64,000 nt of DNA, from the NCBI GenBank assembly GCA_002423615.1, contig DIKO01000049.1:58746-122745 (forward strand), in the 5' to 3' direction. Positions 1 through 8,227 of this stretch are shown here, piece by piece (the stretch's first letter is position 1; each line of letters begins with the position of its first letter). The DNA comes from Desulfobacteraceae bacterium UBA5616. Its GTDB lineage: Bacteria; Desulfobacterota; Desulfobacteria; Desulfobacterales; UBA5616. The notes below the pieces were generated by a model. It made no database searches, was not told the DNA's origin, and saw only the letters and a program-made list of their open reading frames with translations. The position numbers and the translations under genes were made by a program.

Positions 1-65
1 TGGATTACAATTTTTGTTGAACCGGCAATAAATCCATATTTGCCGAAAGCTTGCCCATGCTTTTA

Positions 66-1757
66 TCAGGCGTTGGAAGGGATAAAATGAGGCGAAGGAT
101 ACCACCATTCACCCGGTCTTAATTTCAGGTCTTCAATCAGGATGTGCATGAGGTTATAGGAAACCGCCTGCAGGGCCAGTCCTCCCGGATAGGATGTCTG
201 GTGGCACAAATAAAGGTTTTTAATGGGGGTCCGGTATCGAGAGAGTTCCGGAAGGGGCTTCTTCTGGTACCACTGTTCTTCTTCCTGGCTGATTCCCATC
301 CAGTTGCCTCCCACAAAAGCCATATTTCGCAGACTGGAGTCATAGGGGGTATTGACGAATTTGGCCACGATCTTGTCATCGGTGAGATTGGGAGCGACTT
401 CCCTGATCTTCTCCATCATCACCTCCACGATGTCCCATTTGGCGTTGTTGACCGCCAAAGGTCCGTCCCGGTGGTATTCGGGAGGGGGAACCTCGAGATA
501 AATGGGGGTGAATACATGGTACCCTTCAGGCGTGTGACAGGATGCGTCAAAGACATCATGGTTGAGGAACATCAAAACCATGTCTTCTTTTCTCATGGGG
601 TGGGTGTTTTCCGAATAGACCACCCGTTCCATATTGAACATCGCCTCCCGGGAATCCGTGTTGATCACCGTGCAGTTGGGGTAGAGGCCGTTTGAAAACA
701 TTTCTTCCGCCTCCCCTTTGAATCTGGGCATTTCCCGGGTGACCAGGGACAGGACGAAGAGGCTGCCCCCCTTTAAATTAATGCCCCTGACCCGTTCCAG
801 GAAGCCCGCGTCCAGTTCGCGTTCGGGGATCAGTTCCAGGAACGTCGGTTTGACGTGGGTATTGGAAAGGACCGCCTTGTCCGCGTAAATTTTACGGTTT
901 CGGGCCGTTGCAGTGTCCGCCAGGATAACCCCCTTGGCTTCCCGGTCCTCGACGATGATTTCTTCAACCTTGCTGTTGGTGTAAATTCTGGCCCCGTAAT
1001 GCATGGCGCATCTGACCAGGGCGTGGGTCAACGAATGCATGCCCCCCCGGGGTTGCCCGCAGCTGTACCCGAGGAGCATATTGCAGCAGTACCCGGGTAC
1101 CGCCGTGCCTTTCCAGTTGGGATGAGGGCCGTTGTACCAGGATCCCATGGCCGATACCATCTTCATTTGTTCGGATTCAAACAGGGTGTCCAGCAATTCC
1201 ATGGTGGGCATGTGATTCCATGAATCCTCGTAAAGCGGATGGTTGTATTTCCTGAATACCTTTGCCCAGGGAAGGTCTTCCATGGCAAGGGAAATATGGG
1301 GCGGCGGGGGCGGGGTCCAGTAGATGGATCTCAACAATTCGGCCAGCCTTGCCGGGTCCCCGTTGATGGTGGCCATGAGTTCATTGGCTTTCAGGTCTTT
1401 GGCCGACATTTTCTTGAGCGCCAGATTCATTGCGGCCTCGTTTTTGACGTTTCCGCCGAAAAGCTGCCCATTTCCGTCGGAAGTGACCCCTCCGCTTAAA
1501 ACATTGAAATGGACCATGCGGAAACCGAATTTATGCAGTTCCAGCTGCTCGAAAGCCGGCGCTGCGCCTCCGTATAAATAGGTGGCATGGGGGTCGATTT
1601 TACATCCGGGCATAGGTTCGGTGTTTTCCGCGCCTCCGCCGCATTCCCCCCTTTCTTCGAGAATACAGACCGTAAGTCCGCATTTTCCCAGATAACCGGC
1701 AATGCTGAGGCTATTGGTTCCTCCGCCGACGATGACGACATCATATACTTCTTTCAA
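66..1757 (-). CDS. CrtI-like FAD-dependent oxidoreductase (phytoene desaturase / retinol saturase family)
   Basis: 563 aa. The N-terminus is a dinucleotide-binding fold (VVIVGGGTNSLSIAGYLG, residues ~7-24) followed by an acidic LEER strand end, as in FAD amine-oxidase/CrtI proteins. The C-terminus ends with the family's second FAD motif region (NLYLCHQTSYPGGLALQAVS), and the length is normal for the family. It starts with TTG at 1757; a GGGGGA Shine-Dalgarno stretch lies about 8 bases upstream and no in-frame ATG is near. It is transcribed alone, away from the regulator at 2168, from a candidate sigma-54 promoter (1883-1897). Neighbouring acyl-CoA catabolic genes make a redox step on a lipid or cyclic substrate more likely than carotenoid synthesis, since no other crt gene is present. 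The substrate is unknown. Confidence 0.8.
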   Translation of the reverse strand: MKEVYDVVIVGGGTNSLSIAGYLGKCGLTVCILEERGECGGGAENTEPMPGCKIDPHATYLYGGAAPAFEQLELHKFGFRMVHFNVLSGGVTSDGNGQLFGGNVKNEAAMNLALKKMSAKDLKANELMATINGDPARLAELLRSIYWTPPPPPHISLAMEDLPWAKVFRKYNHPLYEDSWNHMPTMELLDTLFESEQMKMVSAMGSWYNGPHPNWKGTAVPGYCCNMLLGYSCGQPRGGMHSLTHALVRCAMHYGARIYTNSKVEEIIVEDREAKGVILADTATARNRKIYADKAVLSNTHVKPTFLELIPERELDAGFLERVRGINLKGGSLFVLSLVTREMPRFKGEAEEMFSNGLYPNCTVINTDSREAMFNMERVVYSENTHPMRKEDMVLMFLNHDVFDASCHTPEGYHVFTPIYLEVPPPEYHRDGPLAVNNAKWDIVEVMMEKIREVAPNLTDDKIVAKFVNTPYDSSLRNMAFVGGNWMGISQEEEQWYQKKPLPELSRYRTPIKNLYLCHQTSYPGGLALQAVSYNLMHILIEDLKLRPGEWWYPSPHFIPSNA

Positions 1758-1882
1758 GGCAGTCCCCCTTTCTTTAGAACGGGTTGGTGAAAAAAAGAAC
1801 TCCTAAGGATCAACCAAATGTGAAGGTTTGCATGAGATGGAAATAAATCGCGATGAAAAAATATGAAACGATGTTTTTTAAA

Positions 1883-1897
1883 GCATTTTTCATGCCA
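1883..1897 (-). promoter_or_regulatory. Candidate sigma-54 promoter for the CrtI-like gene
   Basis: Read on the minus strand this is TGGCAT-GAAAA-ATGC, which keeps the essential GG-N10-GC spacing of -24/-12 promoters. One base of the -12 TTGC is changed to ATGC. The expected transcription start is about 115 bases before the TTG start at 1757. The enhancer-binding protein gene begins divergently on the other side. Confidence 0.5.
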
Positions 1898-1968
1898 ATA
1901 AGAATACCCACTCCCGACCGAGAGTTACATCATCATAAGAAACCGATATCACGTTGAATAAAAATCAA

Positions 1969-2027
1969 TGACGATAAAAGATGATTTGGTCCCTGATGCG
2001 GTTCAGAAAAATGTCTTTTTATCGACA
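1969..2027. repeat. Spaced inverted repeat, candidate activator-binding region
   Basis: TGACGATAAAAGA at 1969-1981 is matched on the opposite strand by TGTCGATAAAAAGACA (2012-2027 read in reverse), roughly 30 bases apart. The second copy is itself a TGTC-N8-GACA dyad. The pair lies 75-145 bases upstream of the minus-strand sigma-54 candidate at 1883-1897, a usual distance for an enhancer-binding protein site, and beside the gene for such a protein. Function is inferred only. Confidence 0.35.
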
Positions 2028-2109
2028 CCCGAATGACGGTAATTCAACAAAGAACGTCCATATTCGGACAACGTGCTTGATTTATGGCGCCCGAGTCCGT
2101 ATAAATAGA

Positions 2110-2128
2110 AATGACGATCACCGTCATT
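2110..2128. repeat. Perfect 7-bp inverted repeat before the regulator start
   Basis: AATGACG-ATCAC-CGTCATT lies 40 bases upstream of the ATG at 2168. It shares the GACG/CGTC half-sites seen in dyads at 12335 and 27942 and could be an autoregulatory operator. It also overlaps an alternative upstream start (ATG 2111), which argues against that start. Confidence 0.35.
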
Positions 2129-2167
2129 CCTCATGATTTCCTTTCAAACTACCCGACGAGGTGCCGC

Positions 2168-5100
2168 ATGGATGCCGAACCCATAAAAATCACCACGGAG
2201 CAATGGGAATTTCTGTCGGTTCTTGACGCTCTGGAGAAGCCCGTGTCACTGGATGTCGCCGGAAAAATTTTCCCGATATTGCCGGCGCCTTTTCTGAAAC
2301 TCCTGGGACGAGAGGATTTCCCGGCCCTCATCCAGGAGAGTGAACCCGGTTTCTTCGGCATTTCCGGGGATATCCCCGAATGGATCCTGGAAAAAATCAA
2401 ATCCATGAATGATTCCCGGCGGCTGACCGATCTGATCGAACGTCTGTATGACACCCATCTCTTTAAAAGGATTGACCCGGATATCATCTCCAGACTTCTG
2501 GAAAGGACAGGACGAACCCGGGATATGGCCGAGCTTGAGATTGATCAGGCCCGAAAGGCGCTGAAAAATGGGGAACAGTCCCAGGCCATGGCCCATCTCT
2601 GGCATGTGGTGAAGCAGCTCTTCGGTATGCCTGAAGATCCCGAGCATGACCCCCTGTTTATTTCAGCCACCCTCAAATTGTCGGACCTCTGTTTTTCTCT
2701 GGGGACCGGATTCATGGAATTGCCCCGTTTCCTGAAAAAAGCGCGTTTAATGGCCCAGAAAATGGGAGACAGGCGATCCCATGCCTTGATCCACCTCAAT
2801 CTTTCCATTTTTCTGCATATCGCCGGGCAGCATGACGAATCCCTTTCGGCCTTGTCCGAAGGGTTGAAGGAAGTGGAGTCTCTGGGTGATGAGGATATCC
2901 TGAACCGGTCTGCGGCTTTCATCGGGCTGAATTTCTTTCTTCAGGGGATGTTCAGGGATGCGGAACCCTATCTGGAACGGGCGACCCAGGATTATGAGCT
3001 CCAGGGCGGAGATAGTATGACCATGGGGCCCCTGCCCATGCCCTTTCTTTTGGGGTATTGCCTTGCAAATCTGGGGCATTTTCATGACGCCGTCGGCGGA
3101 CTGGAGTGTTTCCGGCGTATGGCCGGAAAACGGTCACAGGATGCGCTGGCCACAACCATCCGATCCATTCTCGGGACGGTTTTACAGATGGCGGGTAAAC
3201 GGGATGAGGCCCTGTATCACCTTGAATCAGCAAGCAGGGAAGCCCTGGAGAGCAGAAATTCCTTTGCCATGGCCATCGCGGACGGTGGTCTGATTTACCA
3301 GGCATTTCTCGACGGCGATCTGGAAAAGGCGAGAAACAGAATGGATAATCCATCCGGATATCGGGGGAAGGAGGGTTTTCTGAGATTGTATACGGCTCCG
3401 CATATTCTTGAGATGATTTTTGAAATTGAGGCCGTGGGTTTACCCCCCCATCCCCGGTTAAATTTTGATAATGAAATGTCATGGATCAATAAAGCGCCGA
3501 ATATTCATGCCAAGGGGGCCTTGTTCCGACTGCTGGCCAGGGGCGAAATGGGCAAGACGGGAGAAACTCCGGAAGTTGCATCCTTTCTTGAGAAGAGCGA
3601 GACATGGTTAAAGATATCCGGAGATCCGGTGGAATTGGCTAAAACCTGGCTGGAAAAGGCACGGTATCATCTCCTGAAAAATGATACCGACAAGGCGAAA
3701 GTCCTCACCCAAAGGGCCTATCAATTTCTGACACAGCATTGCCGATGGATATTTCCCGATGATCTGCTGACGATGGTAAAGAAAGAGGATAAAACGGAAC
3801 AGGTCGGGGAATCCTATTCGGGCTTCCTGAGACGGTTCATGGAAATGTTTGAATACAAATCCCATGGTGAAAACGTCGAGAGGGTTCTGGAGGAATTGCT
3901 GAAAAACGCGTGCAGATTGTTTAAAGCCGAGCGGGGCGGCATATTTCGTGCCGGAGAAAAAGAATCTTCGGTCCTTCCTGTTCTCTGGTCCGGACACAAC
4001 CTGACTTCCGATGATATTTCGGACCCGGATTTCTCCCCGTCACTCGAAATCATCCGGAGCGTCATGCAGCGGCATGAGAGCCTGTCCAGACGCCTGCAAC
4101 GGGATCAACCCGTCTTTAAAGATCAGTTCCCCATCAAGGCCGTGCTGTGCCTGCCGTTTTTTCAGGGCATGGAACCTGCGGGCGCTTTTTATTTTGACAA
4201 TCTCTATCTGGATAATGATTTTGATCTTCCGGACCCCGCCCTGATGACCCAAATGGCTGTTTTCATGAGTGATCATGTGGCTCAGAGGCTGGATTACCGG
4301 CGATTGCGGAGGGAGACCAGTATGTGGTCATCGGCCCGGACCGTTCAGATTGAACAGCTCAGAAGGGAAGATTTTATTTTTCAAAGTCCGGTCATGAAGC
4401 GCCTGTTATCCCAGGCCGAAAAGGTCGCCCGCACGGACAGCACCCTTTTGATTCAGGGTGAAACCGGTGTCGGGAAGGAACTCCTGGCCCGTCAGTTGCA
4501 TAAAATGAGCATCCGGGATTCCGGTCCTTTTGAAGTGGTGGATCTCACCGCCATTCCCGAGAGTCTCCTGGAAAGTGAATTGTTCGGCTATGAAAAAGGC
4601 GCTTTCACCGGAGCGGAACGTCAGAAGCGCGGAAGATTCGAACTGACCCGGAAAGGAACGCTTTTTCTGGATGAGATCGGAGAAATTCCCCTTTCCTTTC
4701 AGGTCAAGCTTTTAAGGGTTTTACAGGAAAAAACGTTTGTAAGGGTGGGAGGCACAAAAACACTTGCCTCAAATTTCAGACTGATCGTGGCCACCAACCG
4801 GGATCTTGCAGAGGAGGTCAAATCCGGACGGTTTCGGCAGGATCTGTTTTACCGGCTCAATATGATTCCCCTGACCGTGCCCCCGCTTCGGGAAAGGGAA
4901 GATGACATCGTTCTGCTGGCCGGCTATTTTCTGGCTCGCTACGCCGCCAAGCACGGCAAATCCGCCCTGAGTTTGTCGCCGGAAGATGAAGCGGTTTTAA
5001 GGGCCTATCCCTGGCCGGGGAATGTCAGGGAATTGAAAAATGTCATGGAAAGGGCGGTGTTGCTGTCAAGAAGCGAAAGACTGGACCTCGGTCAGTTGAA

Positions 5101-5407
5101 TCCCGGCTCATTTTTATCTCCAACCCAGGCGCTGCTCCCTGAAAAACAGGAAATCCTGGACGACGTCAGTGAAGAAGCGTTTAAGCAAGACCTGACCCTT
5201 GAAGCGCTGGAACGCAGCTATGTCCGCCGGGTTCTGGAAAAAAGCCGGGGAAAAATCAGCGGACCGAACGGGGCTTGTGAAATCCTGGGGATAAAAAGAA
5301 CCACGTTGTACAGCCGCATGAAAAAATTGGGCCTTGAAAACCAGAGGGTCGCGGTAAAGCCTGTAAAAATTTCCCGGGGGGAAGCAAAGCCAAAGCCTTT
5401 GCCTTGA
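2168..5407 (+). CDS. Sigma-54-dependent transcriptional activator with TPR-like, GAF, AAA+ and Fis-type HTH domains
   Basis: 1079 aa from ATG 2168, preceded by a GAGG ribosome site; an earlier ATG at 2111 has none, and the paralogue at 12510 aligns from here. Residues ~1-540 are helical TPR-like repeats. A GAF domain follows (~565-705), then the AAA+ sigma-54 activation domain (~737-975) with Walker A GETGVGKE, the sigma-54 contact loop GAFTGA, Walker B TLFLDEIGEI and WPGNVRE. A Fis-type helix-turn-helix lies at ~1015-1055 (ACEILGIKRTTLYSRMKKLG). There is no receiver domain, so control is likely by ligand or protein binding to the TPR/GAF part. It is the first gene of a plus-strand run with the ferredoxin-reducing enzymes and is a plausible activator of the sigma-54 promoters in this window. 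Confidence 0.93.
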   Translation: MDAEPIKITTEQWEFLSVLDALEKPVSLDVAGKIFPILPAPFLKLLGREDFPALIQESEPGFFGISGDIPEWILEKIKSMNDSRRLTDLIERLYDTHLFKRIDPDIISRLLERTGRTRDMAELEIDQARKALKNGEQSQAMAHLWHVVKQLFGMPEDPEHDPLFISATLKLSDLCFSLGTGFMELPRFLKKARLMAQKMGDRRSHALIHLNLSIFLHIAGQHDESLSALSEGLKEVESLGDEDILNRSAAFIGLNFFLQGMFRDAEPYLERATQDYELQGGDSMTMGPLPMPFLLGYCLANLGHFHDAVGGLECFRRMAGKRSQDALATTIRSILGTVLQMAGKRDEALYHLESASREALESRNSFAMAIADGGLIYQAFLDGDLEKARNRMDNPSGYRGKEGFLRLYTAPHILEMIFEIEAVGLPPHPRLNFDNEMSWINKAPNIHAKGALFRLLARGEMGKTGETPEVASFLEKSETWLKISGDPVELAKTWLEKARYHLLKNDTDKAKVLTQRAYQFLTQHCRWIFPDDLLTMVKKEDKTEQVGESYSGFLRRFMEMFEYKSHGENVERVLEELLKNACRLFKAERGGIFRAGEKESSVLPVLWSGHNLTSDDISDPDFSPSLEIIRSVMQRHESLSRRLQRDQPVFKDQFPIKAVLCLPFFQGMEPAGAFYFDNLYLDNDFDLPDPALMTQMAVFMSDHVAQRLDYRRLRRETSMWSSARTVQIEQLRREDFIFQSPVMKRLLSQAEKVARTDSTLLIQGETGVGKELLARQLHKMSIRDSGPFEVVDLTAIPESLLESELFGYEKGAFTGAERQKRGRFELTRKGTLFLDEIGEIPLSFQVKLLRVLQEKTFVRVGGTKTLASNFRLIVATNRDLAEEVKSGRFRQDLFYRLNMIPLTVPPLREREDDIVLLAGYFLARYAAKHGKSALSLSPEDEAVLRAYPWPGNVRELKNVMERAVLLSRSERLDLGQLNPGSFLSPTQALLPEKQEILDDVSEEAFKQDLTLEALERSYVRRVLEKSRGKISGPNGACEILGIKRTTLYSRMKKLGLENQRVAVKPVKISRGEAKPKPLP

Positions 5408-5488
5408 CAGGCATGATGGTTTTGCCTATAGTTTTTGAAACTTTCCTTTAAATCACTGCTTTTAACACTGCTGTTTTCGGAGAAGGCG

Positions 5489-7210
5489 ATGTCCCAGAAA
5501 ATTCTGTATTCCACAGATGCGGAGGATTTTTATTACACGGATATCAATATTCCCTGCCAGCGCGCCTGCCCCGCACTGACCAATATCCCGGCATATATTC
5601 GGGCCATCTTTGAAAACCGGCCTGATCAATCCTACGAGATCAACCGGATGGCCAATATCCTGCCGGGGGTTCTCGGGCGCATCTGCTCCAGACCCTGCGA
5701 ACAAAAATGCCGTCATGGAGAATCGGAGTTGGGCCAGCCCGTCAATATCTGCCACCTTAAGCGGGCTGCATCGGATTTTAAAACCCGGATGCCCGAATTT
5801 TCGAGGCATCCAAAACCCTTGGGGAAAAAAGTGGCCATCATCGGATCCGGTCCGTCAGGACTTGCCGCCGCCCATGATCTGGCCCGTTTCGGCTTTGACG
5901 TTACCCTTTATGAGGCACTGGAAAAGCCGGGAGGGATGCTCCGGTACGGTATCCCTGAATTCAGACTGCCGCGGAACGTCCTGGATGAGGAAATCAACGC
6001 CATCCTGAAGATGGGGGTTATGCTGAAGACCGGAATCCGGATTGGTGAAAACATGCCCCTGGACAACCTGTTAAATTCCCATGATGCCGTGCTGGCGGCC
6101 ACGGGGTGTTATCGTACCATCCCGCTGCACATTCCGGGGGAATCCGAATTGGCCGGGGTCTATCCGGGTCTGGACTTCATGATGGATGTCTGTTCCGGAA
6201 AGAATCCCCGGGTAGGCAGAAGAGTTCTGGTGATCGGTGCGGGGTTTACCGCCTTTGATTGTGCAAGGTCCGCCGTAAGACTCGGGGGAGAGGAGGTTAT
6301 GATCTGCATTCGGCGCACCGAAGAGGATTTAACGGTAACCCATGATGAAATTCTGGAAACCAAGTCCGAAGGGGTAAAAATCCGTTCCCTGATGTTGCCC
6401 CAAAAAATCATGGGTAAAACCGGAATTGAAGGCGTTGAATTCGTAAGAACGCGTCCCGGTGAAAAAAGACCGGACGGAAAAAGGGAAGTGTCCGTCATTC
6501 CCGGCAGTGAATTTGTATTGCCCACGGATACCGTCATCGTGGCTACGGGTCAGAGACCCGGTCCTTTTGAACTCTCCGGGGGAGGGATAAAACCTGAGGC
6601 CGGGACCTCGTTCAAAACCACCACAAGAGGGTTGTATATTTCAGGAGACTATCTTACCGGGCCTTCAACGGTCATCGAGGCTGTGGCCAAGGGCCGGAAT
6701 GCGGCTCATGAACTTGCCCGGGACCTCGTGGGAAGAAGGTTTTACGAGAAAACGGTTCGGATGGAGGATGGGCGTATTACAGATCGGGAACGGACCTGGG
6801 ATTTCATTCCCAGGGAAGAAATGCCCACACTGATGCCCATTGAAAACCGCATTTCCAACCCGGGTTATGAGGTGGAAACCGGCCAGACCCGGGATCAGGC
6901 GATGAACGAGGCAAAGCGGTGTTATCTGTGCTATCTGCACTATGAAATTGACCTGGACCGATGCATTTACTGTCGGTACTGTATTGACGTGGCGCCGAGG
7001 GATTGTATCAAGCTGGTGAAGGACGTCGGCATCAACGACGATGGAGCCGTCACCGGGTTCGTGGAAACCACCGTGTGGCAGGATGTCAATGCCATTGTCA
7101 TCGACAACAGCCGATGCATCCGGTGCGGGCAATGCATGCGGGTCTGCCCCGTGGAATGCATCTCCGTTACACGGGTGGAACTGGTGGAAAAAGAAACAGG
7201 GGGGATCTGA
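5489..7210 (+). CDS. GltD-like FAD/NAD(P) oxidoreductase with N- and C-terminal iron-sulfur domains (KorC-like)
   Basis: 573 aa from ATG 5489 (GGAGAAGG just upstream; the longer frame from 5435 has no ribosome site). Domain order: an N-terminal four-cysteine Fe-S domain like GltD/dihydropyrimidine dehydrogenase (CQRACPA and RICSRPCEQKC), FAD site GSGPSGLAAA (~116), NAD(P) site GAGFTAFDCA (~248), and a C-terminal ferredoxin domain. The first ferredoxin motif reads CIYCRYCIDVAP, with Ala where the fourth Cys is expected; the second, CIRCGQCMRVCP, is complete. Family members pass electrons between NAD(P)H and ferredoxin or a partner enzyme. Its place before the KOR genes recalls the NADP:ferredoxin partner (KorC) described with 2-oxoglutarate oxidoreductase in aromatic-degrading Azoarcus/Thauera. 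The stop codon overlaps the next start (TGATG). Confidence 0.85.
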   Translation: MSQKILYSTDAEDFYYTDINIPCQRACPALTNIPAYIRAIFENRPDQSYEINRMANILPGVLGRICSRPCEQKCRHGESELGQPVNICHLKRAASDFKTRMPEFSRHPKPLGKKVAIIGSGPSGLAAAHDLARFGFDVTLYEALEKPGGMLRYGIPEFRLPRNVLDEEINAILKMGVMLKTGIRIGENMPLDNLLNSHDAVLAATGCYRTIPLHIPGESELAGVYPGLDFMMDVCSGKNPRVGRRVLVIGAGFTAFDCARSAVRLGGEEVMICIRRTEEDLTVTHDEILETKSEGVKIRSLMLPQKIMGKTGIEGVEFVRTRPGEKRPDGKREVSVIPGSEFVLPTDTVIVATGQRPGPFELSGGGIKPEAGTSFKTTTRGLYISGDYLTGPSTVIEAVAKGRNAAHELARDLVGRRFYEKTVRMEDGRITDRERTWDFIPREEMPTLMPIENRISNPGYEVETGQTRDQAMNEAKRCYLCYLHYEIDLDRCIYCRYCIDVAPRDCIKLVKDVGINDDGAVTGFVETTVWQDVNAIVIDNSRCIRCGQCMRVCPVECISVTRVELVEKETGGI

Positions 7211-8226
7211 TGGACAAACCTCATTTCGTCGTCATCGGAAACGGGCCGGCCGGGAATCAGGCGGCTTTGACCTTAAGGGAACTGGACCCGGATGCCCGTA
7301 TAACCCTGATCAGTAAACACCTTGGGGGGTGCTTTCATCCCTATCTGCTCCCCCGGATGATTTCCGGGGAGATCTCGGAAGAGGATATTTACCTCTATTC
7401 GCCGAGCTCTTACAAGGAAAACAACATAAAATTTCGAAAAGGGCAGGAAGTGGTGCGGCTTGATCTTGAACGGCATGAAATTTATATGGACCATAAAGAG
7501 GTGCTGCGATTCGACGGACTTATCATTGCGGTGGGGGGTAAGCCCAGAATCCCTGAAAACCTGGCTGTTTTCAGCGATATCCTGTATACGCTCAAAAATC
7601 CCGGCGATGCCGGAAAATGGATTCAAAGACTGAAATCCGTGGAATCCGTGCTGATGATCGGCGGGGACTTGACCTCCTTCGCCTTGACAAAAGCGCTGCT
7701 TTCCATGAGAAAAAATATCTGGTTTATGTTCGATGAAGAAGCTTTCTGGCCGGTGCGATTCAATGAAAAACTGTGGGAAGATGCATCCTGCAGGCTCGCC
7801 GGCCTCGGCGTAAACGTGCTGCCCCTCTCCAGGATAGAAAGCCTGTCCGTGATAAATGAGAACGAGGTGCGAATCGAGATGGGAGGCGAGGCGATTTGTG
7901 TCGGGATGATCGGCGCCTTTTTCGGGCTGATGCCGGATATCCGGTTTCTGGCCGGGAGCGGATTGAAAATCGACAGGGGGATTCTGGTGGATGAATATTT
8001 GAACACCGGTTTTGCGTCTGTATATGCCGCCGGCGACTGTGCCCAGATCTATCACCCGGAACTGCAGGACTATTGGGTTTCCATAGGTCATGAGAATGCC
8101 TTGGGTCTGGGCCGGATCGCCGCCATGAACCTTGTGGGCGCAAATATCAAAACCGAGGTGGATCAAAGGAGCGTATTTCAGGTGCAGGGAGTGAACGTCA
8201 ATACATCCTGGTGGATGGAGTTCTGA
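7210..8226 (+). CDS. FAD-dependent pyridine nucleotide-disulfide oxidoreductase-like protein
   Basis: 338 aa. The start at 7210 overlaps the stop of the preceding gene; a longer upstream frame only reads through that gene. GNGPAGNQAA (residues ~9-18) is the FAD Rossmann motif and AAGDCAQIYHPE (~272) the second FAD motif of the Pyr_redox_2 family, as in NADH:rubredoxin or nitrite reductase-type flavoproteins. The central NAD site is degenerate (MIGGDLTSFALTKALL in place of GxGxxG), so a pyridine nucleotide may not be the donor. With the flanking genes it probably forms an accessory electron-transfer complex for the 2-oxoacid oxidoreductase. Its exact role is not known. Confidence 0.8.
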   Translation: MDKPHFVVIGNGPAGNQAALTLRELDPDARITLISKHLGGCFHPYLLPRMISGEISEEDIYLYSPSSYKENNIKFRKGQEVVRLDLERHEIYMDHKEVLRFDGLIIAVGGKPRIPENLAVFSDILYTLKNPGDAGKWIQRLKSVESVLMIGGDLTSFALTKALLSMRKNIWFMFDEEAFWPVRFNEKLWEDASCRLAGLGVNVLPLSRIESLSVINENEVRIEMGGEAICVGMIGAFFGLMPDIRFLAGSGLKIDRGILVDEYLNTGFASVYAAGDCAQIYHPELQDYWVSIGHENALGLGRIAAMNLVGANIKTEVDQRSVFQVQGVNVNTSWWMEF

Positions 8227-8227
8227 T

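Noticed and set aside
1981..1995. Plus-strand sigma-54 promoter before the 2168 gene
   Set aside because: TGGTCCCTGATGC has only 8 bases between GG and GC instead of 10.
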